From Streptomyces sp. ISL-66 (GTDB taxonomy: Bacteria > Actinomycetota > Actinomycetes > Streptomycetales > Streptomycetaceae), in the NCBI RefSeq assembly GCF_018614135.1, contig NZ_JAGGOW010000006.1, forward strand, positions 1 to 64,000: DNA of 64,000 nt. The letters run 5' to 3'. The notes beneath the pieces are model-generated. The model was not told the origin of the DNA. It saw nothing but the letters and a program-made list of their open reading frames with translations, and did no database searches. Positions 1 through 8,146 of the stretch are shown one piece after another. The first letter of the stretch is position 1. Every line of letters starts with the position of its first letter. A program made the translations under genes and the position numbers.

Positions 1-594
1 CGCCCCGCGGACGCGCCCGAGGCCGGGGCGCCCGAGGCCGGTGCGCGCAAGGCCGACACGCGCAAGGAACCGCACCCCGACGACGCGCTGACGGTCGAGA
101 CCCCGCTGGTCAAGCGGGTCGTGCAGCCGGATGACGTCACGCAGACGGTGCCCGTCCCGAAGACCGACCCGGCCGCGGAGACCTCGGTGCTGCCGCCGGT
201 CCGCCCGACGGGCCCGGCCGACGAGACGGCCGTCCTGCCCGCCGTACGCCCCTCGGGCGCGGGGCCGCGCAAGGATGCGGGGTCGGGCGCCGGTACGGGC
301 GCGAATCCGGCGGGGGCGCGGTCGCCCAGGGCGCAGCACTCCGCGTCGCGGCCCACCGCCCAGCGGCCCGCGGAGAACCCGGCCGACCGGGTGCCGCCGG
401 GCATATTCCGGGACGCGGGCAACGACGCGACCCGCGAGCTGCCCGTCCTCGGCGAGGACGGCCGCCCGCGCCGGGCGCGCTCGGACTGGGCCGAGGAGAC
501 CCCGCTCGACGACCTGCCCACGCTGGCGGACGAACTGCTGGGCCGGCGCCGGGACGACGAGGACGACGAAGGCCGCGGTCCGCGCCGCTCCTGA
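1..594 (+). CDS. C-terminal tail of thymidylate kinase-type protein (partial)
   Basis: The reading frame is open from base 1 to the TGA at 592-594, so the start lies outside the window. The visible 197 residues hold no catalytic motif. They are a disordered tail rich in Pro, Ala, Glu and Arg, with the near-repeat SVLPPVRPTGPADE / AVLPAVRPSG, and they end in an acidic-then-basic stretch (DDEDDEGRGPRRS). In Streptomyces the gene directly before holB is normally a long bifunctional MFS/dTMP kinase with such a tail. The identity is inferred from that gene order, not from the sequence seen here. Confidence 0.55.
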   Translation, partial: RPADAPEAGAPEAGARKADTRKEPHPDDALTVETPLVKRVVQPDDVTQTVPVPKTDPAAETSVLPPVRPTGPADETAVLPAVRPSGAGPRKDAGSGAGTGANPAGARSPRAQHSASRPTAQRPAENPADRVPPGIFRDAGNDATRELPVLGEDGRPRRARSDWAEETPLDDLPTLADELLGRRRDDEDDEGRGPRRS

Positions 595-731
595 CGGGCC
601 CGGGCCGGTGACGGTCGTTGTCAGTGGCGGCCGCCACACTGGGTGAGCAGCAGGCACGGACGGTAGGCGAACGGCCTGCCGAATCCTGCGAAAGCATGCG
701 AACGGTACGCGAGGGAAAGGCGGTGGGCGGG

Positions 732-1943
732 ATGCCCGTTTGGGACGACCTGGTGGGACAGGAGAGGGTCCAGACGCAGCTGGCCGCCGCTGCCCGCGAC
801 GCCGACGCCCTGGTCACCGCCATCGAGGCGCGGACGGAGCCGCCGGCCTCCTCCAAGATGACGCACGCCTGGCTGTTCACCGGTCCGCCCGGCTCCGGGC
901 GTGCCACCGCCGCCCGCGCCTTCGCGGCCGCGCTCCAGTGCACCAGCCCGGACCGCGCGCTCGGCGGAGAGCCGGGCTGCGGATTCTGCGACGGCTGCCA
1001 CACCACCGTGATCGGCACGCACGCCGATGTGGAGATCGTGCGCACCGATCAGCTGTCCATCGGCGTGAAGGACACGCGGGCCCTGGTCCGCCGGGCGCAG
1101 CTCTCCCCGGCCGTCGGGCGTTGGCAGGTGATCGTCCTGGAGGACGCCGACCGCCTCACGGAGGGCGCGGGCAACGTCCTGCTCAAAGCCGTGGAGGAGC
1201 CGGCTCCGCGCACCGTGTGGCTGCTGTGCGCGCCCTCGCTGGAGGACGTGCTGCCCACCATCCGCTCCCGCTGCCGGCACCTGACGCTGCGCACCCCGCC
1301 CGTGTCCGCCGTAGCCGAGGTGCTGGTCCGGCGCGACGGCATCGAGCCGGCCGTCGCTCAGGCCGCGGCCCGTGCGACGCAGGGCCACATCGGTCGGGCG
1401 CGCCGGCTCGCCACCGACGAGGCGGCGCGGTCGCGCCGGGCCACCGTGCTGAAGCTGCCGATGCGCATGGACGACGTGGGCGGCTGCCTCAAGGCGGCAC
1501 AGGAGCTGGTGGACGCCGCCGCCGAGGACGCCAAGCAGGTCGCGGAGGAAGTGGACACCAAGGAGACCGAGGAGCTGCGGGCCGCGCTCGGCGCGGGCGC
1601 CGGCACGGGCGGGCGGATGCCGCGCGGTACGGCGGGCGTCATGAAGGAGCTGGAGGACCGGCAGAAGCGTCGGCGTACGCGTACGCAGCGCGACAGCCTC
1701 GACCTGGCGCTGACCGACCTCACCGCCTTCTACCGGGACGTACTGGTCCTCCAGCTCGGCTCTTCGCTGGACATCGCGAACGTGGAGATACGGCAGGACC
1801 TGGACCGGATCGCCCGCGAGTCCGGCCCCGAGCGCACGCTGCGGCGCATCGAGGCGATCATCGCGTGCCGCCGGGCGCTGGACCGCAACGTGGCCCCGCT
1901 GCTCGCCGTCGAGGCGATGACGATGTCGCTGCGCGCGGGCTGA
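732..1943 (+). CDS. holB: DNA polymerase III subunit delta'
   Basis: A 403-residue clamp-loader subunit that helps load the beta clamp at the replication fork. The AAA+ P-loop region GPPGSGRA is at residues 51-58. A four-cysteine zinc module follows (Cys70, 83, 86, 89). The delta' hallmark SRC appears in TIRSRCRHLTL. A charged C-terminal part contains a short low-complexity Gly/Ala stretch. I chose ATG 732 because the protein then begins MPVWDDLVGQ, as in actinobacterial homologues, with a purine-rich GGAAAGG 11 nt upstream. A TTG at 618 would add 38 unlikely residues. The gene lies 137 nt after the kinase-type gene, the usual pairing in streptomycetes. Confidence 0.93.
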   Translation: MPVWDDLVGQERVQTQLAAAARDADALVTAIEARTEPPASSKMTHAWLFTGPPGSGRATAARAFAAALQCTSPDRALGGEPGCGFCDGCHTTVIGTHADVEIVRTDQLSIGVKDTRALVRRAQLSPAVGRWQVIVLEDADRLTEGAGNVLLKAVEEPAPRTVWLLCAPSLEDVLPTIRSRCRHLTLRTPPVSAVAEVLVRRDGIEPAVAQAAARATQGHIGRARRLATDEAARSRRATVLKLPMRMDDVGGCLKAAQELVDAAAEDAKQVAEEVDTKETEELRAALGAGAGTGGRMPRGTAGVMKELEDRQKRRRTRTQRDSLDLALTDLTAFYRDVLVLQLGSSLDIANVEIRQDLDRIARESGPERTLRRIEAIIACRRALDRNVAPLLAVEAMTMSLRAG

Positions 1944-1944
1944 T

Positions 1945-2090
1945 GTCGGCGCGGCCGCGTTGATGCCGCGAGTGCCGGCTGACGTCGCCGGTGCCGGCTG
2001 ATGTCGCGCATCCGGCTGACGTCGAGCGGGTCGGCCGGCGTCGAGCGGGTCGGCTGATGTCGTCGGGTGCCGGCTGAGGACGGCCGGGCC
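1945..2090 (+). repeat. Imperfect short tandem repeats after holB
   Basis: The 331-nt gap between holB and the peptidase gene opens with about ten degenerate copies of a 14-20 nt unit of the type GCCGGCTGATGTCG, alternating TGATGTCG and TGACGTCG and including two copies of GTCGAGCGGGTCGGC. No reading frame with coding character or clear hairpin terminator is seen. The remainder (2091-2274) shows nothing recognisable. It looks like a slippage-derived repeat of unknown role. Confidence 0.7.
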
Positions 2091-2274
2091 GGCCTCCACC
2101 GCCGCGCCCTCCCCCTCCGACTCCGGTTGACGGCTTCACCCGTTCGGGCGGTACCGATGGCGCGTCCGGGACGGCGCCGTCCGTGCGGGGCGGGGGGCCG
2201 CGCCCGTGCGGCCGTCCGCCGCCCGGCGTGGAGGCCGACCTACCGGGCGTGTCCGCAGGCCGTAGGCTCCGGGA

Positions 2275-3846
2275 ATGGACACCAGTCGCCTGCTGCGCAC
2301 CACCGGGACCGTGATCGCCGCCGCGGGGCTGTTGCTCTCGGGGTGCACGTCGGGCGGTTCGGGGGGACCGCGGGCCTCAGCGTCGCCGGGAGAGGGTTCC
2401 GCCGCGCCGTCGGCCGAGCCGACCGCCGTGCCGGCCGCGCTGCGCCCGTACTACGACCAGAAGCTGAGCTGGCGCGAGTGCGGTGTCCCCGGCTTCGACT
2501 GCACCACCATGAAGGCCCCGCTGGACTACGCGTACCCCGAGTCCGGCGACATCGACATCGCGGTGGCCCGGCGCAAGGCCACCGCCCCCGGCAAGCGGAT
2601 CGGCTCGCTGGTGGTCAACCCGGGCGGCCCGGGCGGCTCCGGGATCGGCTACCTCCAGGCCTACGCGGGCATCGGGTACCCGGCGCAGGTCCGTGCCGCG
2701 TACGACATGGTCTCCTTCGACCCGCGCGGCGTGGATCGCAGCAGTCCCGTGGAGTGCCTGACCGGTCCGGCCATGGACAAGTACACGCAGGTGGACCAGA
2801 CACCGGACGACGCGGCGGAGCGGGCCCTGCTCGTGGCCTCGTTCAAGGAGTTCGCGGCCGCCTGCCAGGCCCGCTCGCAACGGGTCCTGCCGCACGTCTC
2901 GACCGTGGACGCGGCCCGCGACATGGACGTGCTGCGCGCGGCTCTGGGCGACGAGAAGCTGTCGTACGTCGGGGCCTCGTACGGGACCTTCCTCGGGGCG
3001 ACGTACGCGCAGCTCTTCCCGGGCCGGACCGGACGGCTGGTCCTGGACGGGGCGATGGACCCGTCCCGCCCCGCGCTCGAACTGAACCGGGACCAGACCG
3101 CAGGCTTCGAGACGGCCTTCCGTGCCTTCGCCGCGGACTGCGCGAAGCAGCCGGACTGCCCGCTCGGCCAGGGCGACCCGGACGCGGTGGCGAAGCGCCT
3201 GAAGGAGTTCTTCCGCAAGGTCGACGCCCAGCCGGTCCCCACCACCGACCGGGCCCGCCCCGCGCTCGGCGAGGCCTTGGCGACGACCGGGGTGATCGCC
3301 GCGCTGTACGACGAGAACGCCTGGCCGCAGCTGCGCGAGGCGCTCACGGCCGCGATCAGCGGCGACGACGGCAACGGCCTCCTCGCCCTCGCCGACAGCT
3401 ACTACGAGCGCCAGCCGGACGGCAAGTACGCCAACCTCATGTCCGCGAACGCCGCCGTCAACTGCCTCGACCAGCCTCCGGCCTTCGACGGCCCCGCCGC
3501 CGTCGACAAGGCGCTGCCCTCCTTCGCGAAGGCCTCCCCGGTCTTCGGCGCGGGCCTCGCCTGGGCCTCACTGAACTGCACGTACTGGCCGGCCAAGGCC
3601 ACGGGCACGGCCGCCGAGCTGCACGCGAAGGGCGCTCCGCCGATCGTGGTGGTCGGCACCACCCGCGACCCGGCGACCCCGTACAAGTGGGCCCAGTCCC
3701 TCGCGGACCAACTCGACTCGGGCGTGCTGCTGACGTACGACGGGGACGGCCACACCGCGTACGGCCGCGGCAGCGAGTGCATCGACTCGACGATCAACCG
3801 CTACCTGCTGGAGGGCACCCCTCCGAAGGACGGAAAGAAGTGCTGA
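2275..3846 (+). CDS. Secreted alpha/beta-hydrolase, S33 tripeptidyl aminopeptidase type (lipoprotein)
   Basis: A 523-residue exported peptidase. The N-terminus has a lipoprotein signal with lipobox LLSGC (Cys24), so it is probably anchored to the outer face of the membrane after cleavage. The oxyanion-loop motif NPGGPGGSG and SFDPRGVDRS are followed by the nucleophile elbow GASYG (Ser235). The acid is probably Asp465 in TTRDPATP and the histidine His493 in DGDGHTAYG. Cysteine pairs near both ends suit an extracellular enzyme. Length and motifs match the streptomycete SlpD/SlpE and tripeptidyl aminopeptidase family, which release short peptides from protein N-termini. The exact substrate cannot be read from the sequence. 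Confidence 0.9.
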   Translation: MDTSRLLRTTGTVIAAAGLLLSGCTSGGSGGPRASASPGEGSAAPSAEPTAVPAALRPYYDQKLSWRECGVPGFDCTTMKAPLDYAYPESGDIDIAVARRKATAPGKRIGSLVVNPGGPGGSGIGYLQAYAGIGYPAQVRAAYDMVSFDPRGVDRSSPVECLTGPAMDKYTQVDQTPDDAAERALLVASFKEFAAACQARSQRVLPHVSTVDAARDMDVLRAALGDEKLSYVGASYGTFLGATYAQLFPGRTGRLVLDGAMDPSRPALELNRDQTAGFETAFRAFAADCAKQPDCPLGQGDPDAVAKRLKEFFRKVDAQPVPTTDRARPALGEALATTGVIAALYDENAWPQLREALTAAISGDDGNGLLALADSYYERQPDGKYANLMSANAAVNCLDQPPAFDGPAAVDKALPSFAKASPVFGAGLAWASLNCTYWPAKATGTAAELHAKGAPPIVVVGTTRDPATPYKWAQSLADQLDSGVLLTYDGDGHTAYGRGSECIDSTINRYLLEGTPPKDGKKC

Positions 3847-3951
3847 CCCCCCTCCCGGGACCCGGTTCGGGGCACCCCGTTTAACCCTGTAGACTTGGCG
3901 CCGCTGCTGATGAGAGCCTCCCACCAGGGAAATTCTCGTCTCCCCAGCGGT

Positions 3952-4025
3952 GCCGCCTTAGCTCAGCTGGCCAGAGCAACGCACTCGTAATGCGTAGGTC
4001 TCGGGTTCGAATCCCGAAGGCGGCT
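3952..4025 (+). tRNA. tRNA-Thr(CGT)
   Basis: A 74-nt cloverleaf: acceptor GCCGCCT/AGGCGGC with discriminator T, D-arm GCTC/GAGC, anticodon stem ACGCA/TGCGT with loop CTCGTAA (anticodon CGT, reads ACG), and T-arm TCGGG-TTCGAAT-CCCGA. CCA is not encoded. The 3' part from the anticodon loop onward is the 43-bp att core repeated at 39910 and 49683, so the present 3' half may have been supplied by an integrated element while the tRNA stays intact. Confidence 0.96.
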
Positions 4026-4026
4026 C
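3984..4026 (+). repeat. att copy 1 (tRNA side)
   Basis: A 43-bp core from the anticodon loop (CTCGTAATGCG...) to just past the acceptor stem (...GGCGGCTC). It is identical to 39910-39952 and 49683-49725. Recombination inside this core rebuilds the tRNA on insertion. The integrase gene ends 44 nt further right, the usual place for the left end of a tRNA-targeting prophage. Confidence 0.93.
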
Positions 4027-4032
4027 TAGAAG

Positions 4033-4065
4033 AACCCTAGGACTCACTCGCCGTGACCTGGGGTT
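4033..4065 (+). terminator. Rho-independent terminator after tRNA-Thr
   Basis: The stem AACCCTAGG/CCTGGGGTT with loop ACTCACTCGCCGTGA is followed by a T-run. The same loop and nearly the same stem follow the other two att copies. The T-run reaches the stop codon of the convergent integrase gene, so it may terminate both. Confidence 0.85.
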
Positions 4066-4069
4066 TTTC

Positions 4070-5839
4070 TTATGCCCCGATCAAGCGGGGACGGAACGCG
4101 ATGATCTTCGCGCCCTCATGTGAGGCCGTCGTGAGGCCATCCTGTTCCGGAGCCTCGGCCGCACCCTCGGCGAGGTGGGCCAGAGCCGACCGCGCGAGCT
4201 CCTCGACCGGGCGCCCGTCATGCTCGGCCGCGTCGACGATCCGGGCGACGAGCTGATCGAGAACCGACTGCGCCGCCTGCTCGACGGTGGGCTCGGCCGG
4301 GTCCGGATCGGGCTCCGGTGCGGGCCGGCGGACGCCACCGCGCGGCACCATGGCGGCGGTTGCCTCGGCGGCGTCGGCCGCCTGCTTGGGCATGACGGAC
4401 TGATAGATGTCATGCGTGACGCGGGTCTCACTGTGGCCGAGGGTCTCGGACACGATCTTGATGTCGACGCCGGCGGCGAGCATGAGCGAGGCGGCGACGT
4501 GCCGCAGGTCGTGCAGCCGGATCGGCGGCAGTCCGGCGAGCTCGACGAGCTTCTCGAACTGGTCGCTCAGCCACCCCGGGTGAATCCACTCCCCGTTTTC
4601 GCGGGTGAACAGCCGGCCCGACTCGACCCATGCCTCGCCCCACTCGACCCGGTCGACGTCCTGCCGCAGGGCCTCGGCTTCAAGAATCTCGTCGGTGTAG
4701 TCGTCGATCGAGATCACGCGCTCACCCGCGTTGGTCTTCGGCGCGCTCTCCCTCACCTCCCATCCGTCCTGCACGAGCTGTGTCGCGATGGTCATCAGCC
4801 GAGACGCGCGGGCGTAGTCGGCCTTCCGGACGCCGCACGCCTCGCCGCGGCGCAGGCCCCGGAACGTGATCAGGTGGAACACGCCGTACAGGCGCTGATT
4901 CGTGTCCGCGAGGAAGTCGAGGAAGGCGCCCGCCTGCTCGGGAGTCCAGACCATGACCGCCGAGGGCCGGACGCCGCTCCGCAACCACTCCTCGACCCTC
5001 TCGGCCGTCCAGACGAGCGCCTTGGGGCGCTGTACGGTCGGCAGCTCGACGTACGAGGCGGGGTTGAAGGTGAGCGCCCCGCGCCCGATCGCGACGTTCA
5101 GAGCGGCGCGCAGGGTGTCGCGGATGTGCTTCTGAGTCGCGGGGTTCGTCACTCGGCGGAAGGGCGGCATAGCCTCGATGGCGGCCTTGAGCGCCTTCCG
5201 TCGCGCGCGGTTCTCCTGCCCCTTCCACGGGATCGCTTTCAGCTCGTCAACGGCCGTGCGCCGCATCACGTTCGCTTCGAGGATCTCCTCGTTGGTCTCG
5301 GCGATTCCTTCGAACATACTGTCGAGATACTGCACGGTGAGCCGGTCGAGGCGGATGTGCCCGATCCGGGGTTTCAGGTGGCACCGCAGGTCGACCTCGT
5401 ACCGGGCCGCGCCGCTCTTGCGGAGCGCCTTCTTTCCGGCGAGCCATAGGTCGAGCCACTCGGCGACGGTCATGTGCTGAGTCAGTGACTGCCCGGTCGC
5501 GAACCTCCTCTTGGTCTCGTCGTAGTCGGGGATCTCCTCCCCGGTCGCCGAGACCGTTTCGAGCAGGTCGGCGATCCGGCGGCGCCCGTCCGGGTCGGTC
5601 TTCTTGTCGGCGATGTCGAGCAGCGCGGCGAGCGCTGTCATGTCCGCCGTCGCGTCGGTCTTGGTCTCGTAGCCCATGCGCCGGAAGCGCCGGCGGGTGC
5701 CGTCCTCTCGGACGGGCAGCTCAAGAACCAAGCTGAATATGCCGTGCGTTCGCTGCGAGAGCTTGGGGCAGGCGGCGCCGAGCTGCTTGTCGGTCACCGC
5801 GTCGCGGCACCCGCAGCGCTTCGTGATCTGTCCGCTCAT
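4070..5839 (-). CDS. int: Tyrosine-type site-specific integrase
   Basis: A 589-residue phage integrase that recombines attP with the tRNA-Thr attB. The C-terminal catalytic domain shows the tetrad: Arg330 in FRGLRRGEA, His443 and Arg446 in RLHDLRH, His469 in ETLGHS and Tyr479 in THDIYQ. The N-terminal part holds the arm-binding and core-binding (SAM-like) regions, with AEWLDLWL near residue 126. The family is usually 370-450 residues; here the surplus is a cysteine-containing N-terminus and an 80-100 residue acidic tail. Its start codon directly follows the stop of the XRE gene with no gap, so the two are probably translated from one mRNA. Confidence 0.95.
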   Translation of the reverse strand: MSGQITKRCGCRDAVTDKQLGAACPKLSQRTHGIFSLVLELPVREDGTRRRFRRMGYETKTDATADMTALAALLDIADKKTDPDGRRRIADLLETVSATGEEIPDYDETKRRFATGQSLTQHMTVAEWLDLWLAGKKALRKSGAARYEVDLRCHLKPRIGHIRLDRLTVQYLDSMFEGIAETNEEILEANVMRRTAVDELKAIPWKGQENRARRKALKAAIEAMPPFRRVTNPATQKHIRDTLRAALNVAIGRGALTFNPASYVELPTVQRPKALVWTAERVEEWLRSGVRPSAVMVWTPEQAGAFLDFLADTNQRLYGVFHLITFRGLRRGEACGVRKADYARASRLMTIATQLVQDGWEVRESAPKTNAGERVISIDDYTDEILEAEALRQDVDRVEWGEAWVESGRLFTRENGEWIHPGWLSDQFEKLVELAGLPPIRLHDLRHVAASLMLAAGVDIKIVSETLGHSETRVTHDIYQSVMPKQAADAAEATAAMVPRGGVRRPAPEPDPDPAEPTVEQAAQSVLDQLVARIVDAAEHDGRPVEELARSALAHLAEGAAEAPEQDGLTTASHEGAKIIAFRPRLIGA

Positions 5840-6571
5840 CTAGTCGTCTTCCTCCGGTGTTACCGCGTCGGGGTGGTCGAGCATGGCGAGCCCCTTCATG
5901 TCCTCGATCCAAATCGCCGGTAGGCGCCGGACCGTGAGACCTGCTCGGGTCATGTCGTCGATGTGGTACGCGAGTTGCTCAAGGTGTTCGAAGTAGTCCT
6001 GTCGGGTGTCGGTGGCACGCTCCTTGTCTCGCACGGGTTCGTCGCCCGCCCTCATGGCGCGTCGGTACGCCTTGTCGACGGCGAACCGACGACGTTCGAA
6101 CTCGGGGTACAGAGAGGCGGTGTACGCCGCCTGAGCCCACGCTGCGGACCACCTCGGGCCGCCCTCGGTGATTGACCGGGGGTCGGTGTAGTACCGACCG
6201 TCAGTCGGCCCCGAGAGCGTTGGCGTCTCCTCGCCCGTCCACCATCGCCACACGGTGTGCGGCGGGCGGGGGTCGGCGGCCGGGACGGTGGGCACGGTCT
6301 CGTCGCTCCCAACGGGGAGGACGAGGAGCAGGGGAGGGACCGCGAGGGCGAGGCCGAGTACGAGCAGCTCGTCGACAGTCACCTCTCGGCGGCGGCGTCC
6401 ATCGGGCTTTCGGCGGCCCGATTCGATGCTGACGAGCGCGGCATAGGTGAGCTCGGCGGCGCCGAGGCGGGCGCACTCGGCGACGAGCTGCTCTCGGGTC
6501 ATCTTGAGACGGTCTCGGTGCCGACGAACCTGATCGCCGACGGTGTCGCTTGCCGTGAGGTGATTGTGCAT
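5840..6571 (-). CDS. XRE-family phage repressor-like regulator
   Basis: 243 residues. The N-terminal XRE helix-turn-helix spans about residues 12-75 (VRRHRDRLKMTREQLVAEC ... SIESGRRKPDGRRRREV). A C-terminal region has no recognised fold and contains WRWWTGEE. Position and partnership fit the lysogeny regulator: it is co-directional with and abuts int, and it is divergent from a small DNA-binding gene. Its ATG lies at or next to the predicted transcription start of a promoter at 6579-6607, so the message may be leaderless. Role as the immunity repressor is inference; a second candidate regulator lies at the right end of the prophage. Confidence 0.8.
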   Translation of the reverse strand: MHNHLTASDTVGDQVRRHRDRLKMTREQLVAECARLGAAELTYAALVSIESGRRKPDGRRRREVTVDELLVLGLALAVPPLLLVLPVGSDETVPTVPAADPRPPHTVWRWWTGEETPTLSGPTDGRYYTDPRSITEGGPRWSAAWAQAAYTASLYPEFERRRFAVDKAYRRAMRAGDEPVRDKERATDTRQDYFEHLEQLAYHIDDMTRAGLTVRRLPAIWIEDMKGLAMLDHPDAVTPEEDD

Positions 6572-6578
6572 ATGGCAC

Positions 6579-6607
6579 AGCTAACTTTGCCTGTTGCGCA
6601 ATGTCAA
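6579..6607 (-). promoter_or_regulatory. Promoter of the repressor-integrase operon
   Basis: On the minus strand, TTGACA (6607-6602) is separated by 17 nt from TTAGCT (6584-6579). Transcription would start within a few bases of the ATG at 6571. That spacing and the absence of a Shine-Dalgarno sequence suggest a leaderless mRNA. The -10 match is weak. Confidence 0.5.
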
Positions 6608-6693
6608 CCATTGTCGTTACGTTGTTGATCTCAACCAGGAATGCCGGTTGGCCAGGTCAGAGCCTGCGCGCCGGACGCAACGAGGGGGACCGA

Positions 6694-6930
6694 ATGAGCG
6701 ACGACGAGCAGGGGATGACGCACGAGGAACTGATGGCGCTGCCCGTTGCGGTGACGCTGGATACGGCGAACAGGGCGCTACTGCTCGGCCGGACAACGGG
6801 ATACACCCTTGCCCGCTGTGGGAACTACCCTGTCCCGCTGCTGCGTCACGGACGGCAGTACCGGGTCGCCCGCGCCCACCTGCACCGGCACCTCGGCGTC
6901 GCGGCGGAGGGGCCGTCCGGAAACGAGTGA
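6694..6930 (+). CDS. Small helix-turn-helix (excisionase-like) protein
   Basis: 78 residues read from ATG 6694, which has GAGGGGG 4-5 nt upstream. The body (VTLDTANRALLLGRTTGYTLA ... RHGRQYRVARAHLHRHLG, residues about 20-68) has the shape of the MerR-like HTH_17 domain of excisionases and small phage regulators: choose-helix, recognition helix, then a wing ending in basic residues. It is transcribed away from the repressor. An excisionase role is plausible from position but is not shown by the sequence. Confidence 0.7.
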   Translation: MSDDEQGMTHEELMALPVAVTLDTANRALLLGRTTGYTLARCGNYPVPLLRHGRQYRVARAHLHRHLGVAAEGPSGNE

Positions 6931-6985
6931 CAGCATGGCGCCGCCCGCCGCGCGAGTACGCCGGCGGGCGGAGCGAATTCCGGGC

Positions 6986-8146
6986 TCAGATGGGCAGCGT
7001 CCAGCTTGATCCGTGAGGCACGTCGAGCCAGACCTTTTGCGTGTCCGGCGTGATTGTCACTCCGAAGCCGCTCAGGTGCGGCGAGCCGTAGCTCTGCCAC
7101 TCCATGATCGCGTCCTCGATGGCGGTCCACAGGTTGAGCGGCCCGCGCTGGACCACGATCCAGCCTTTCCCGTCGGCCGTCGGCCGAGTCCGGGCCTGCG
7201 AACCAGTGGCTACGTCGAGCAGGATCTGCTCGGTGCCCATGCCGAGGCGCTCGGCAGAGGGTGCGGCGAGCTGTCCGACGAACCGGCCCGTCCAATCGTC
7301 GAGCAGGGCGGGGTCGATCCGGCTCGGCCGTTCCTCCCCGGGCAGTAGCTCGAACGGCCCGTGCGGCGGCCGGTCATGAGGGCGAGCGATCATGAACGAG
7401 GTGTACCCGGGTAGGAAGCGACCTTCCGCGACGCCGTTCCCCTCGACCGCGAGACGAACGAGACCGTGGGCGACGCCCCATCCGGACAAGGTGACGAGCA
7501 GCGTCCCCCCGGCCTCGATCTGCTGTAGCAGGCCGTAGGGGACGTGCCGCATCGAGCAGAACGCGATCACGATGTCGTACGGGGCCTGCTCGGGATACCC
7601 GCGCAGACCATCGGCCGTGATGAGCGTCGGAGCGTATCCGGCCTCGGCGAGTGCCTTCCGGGCGCGCTCCGCTGCGGCGGGGTCGGTCTCGATCGAGGTG
7701 ACGTTCTCCTCGCCGGCCACTTCGCAGGCGTAGGCGGTCGAGAGGCCGGTACCGGTGCCGATGATCAGCACTCGCTTACCCCGGGCGACGCCCGCCTGCT
7801 CGATCATCCACAGAACGACACCGGGCAGGGTCGAGGATGACGTCGGGTTTCCTCCGGTCACGGGGCCGGTGGCATTCTCGGCGAGTACCCCGTCGATCTG
7901 TGTTACCCACGTCTGATCCTGATAGGTGAGCCGTAGCCACTCGTCGGTGGACGTGTCGTCTCGGCGGGTGGGCGTCCAGACCGTGACGCCCGGGGGGTTG
8001 CTCGGTTTGTAGATCGCGGGGCCGAGGAACAGCTCGCGGGGGACGGTCTCAGCCGCGCGTCGTACCTCGGGGTCGTGCAGTACGCCGTCGGCGACGAGCT
8101 GCTCGACGAGTCGGTGCCGCAGGGCGGCGGCGGTCTCATTGGTCAT
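6986..8146 (-). CDS. PIMT-like O-methyltransferase of a graspetide cluster
   Basis: 386 residues. The N-terminal 230 residues are a protein-L-isoaspartate O-methyltransferase-type fold: SAM motif VLIIGTGTGLSTAY, acidic motif II SIETDP, and ADGLRGYPEQAPYDIVIAF. The C-terminal extension of about 150 residues is typical of RiPP-associated members. In characterised aspartimidylated graspetides (fuscimiditide-type), such an enzyme methylates an Asp of the ester-crosslinked peptide, which then closes to an aspartimide. It is the last gene of a tightly coupled operon; its ATG overlaps the ligase stop by 4 nt. A housekeeping isoaspartate-repair role is less likely given length and neighbours. Confidence 0.88.
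   Translation of the reverse strand: MTNETAAALRHRLVEQLVADGVLHDPEVRRAAETVPRELFLGPAIYKPSNPPGVTVWTPTRRDDTSTDEWLRLTYQDQTWVTQIDGVLAENATGPVTGGNPTSSSTLPGVVLWMIEQAGVARGKRVLIIGTGTGLSTAYACEVAGEENVTSIETDPAAAERARKALAEAGYAPTLITADGLRGYPEQAPYDIVIAFCSMRHVPYGLLQQIEAGGTLLVTLSGWGVAHGLVRLAVEGNGVAEGRFLPGYTSFMIARPHDRPPHGPFELLPGEERPSRIDPALLDDWTGRFVGQLAAPSAERLGMGTEQILLDVATGSQARTRPTADGKGWIVVQRGPLNLWTAIEDAIMEWQSYGSPHLSGFGVTITPDTQKVWLDVPHGSSWTLPI

Noticed and set aside
2067..3884. Long plus-strand frame overlapping the peptidase gene (605 codons)
   Set aside because: Arg/Pro/Gly-rich shadow of the real lipoprotein frame, with no signal peptide or hydrolase motifs.
4175..5449. Long plus-strand frame opposite integrase
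   Set aside because: Antisense to an integrase with all catalytic residues; composition is typical of GC-rich antisense frames.
6986..8146. Housekeeping protein-L-isoaspartate repair methyltransferase
   Set aside because: C-terminal extension, 4-nt overlap with an ATP-grasp ligase and the adjacent GRASP-target precursor point to RiPP maturation.
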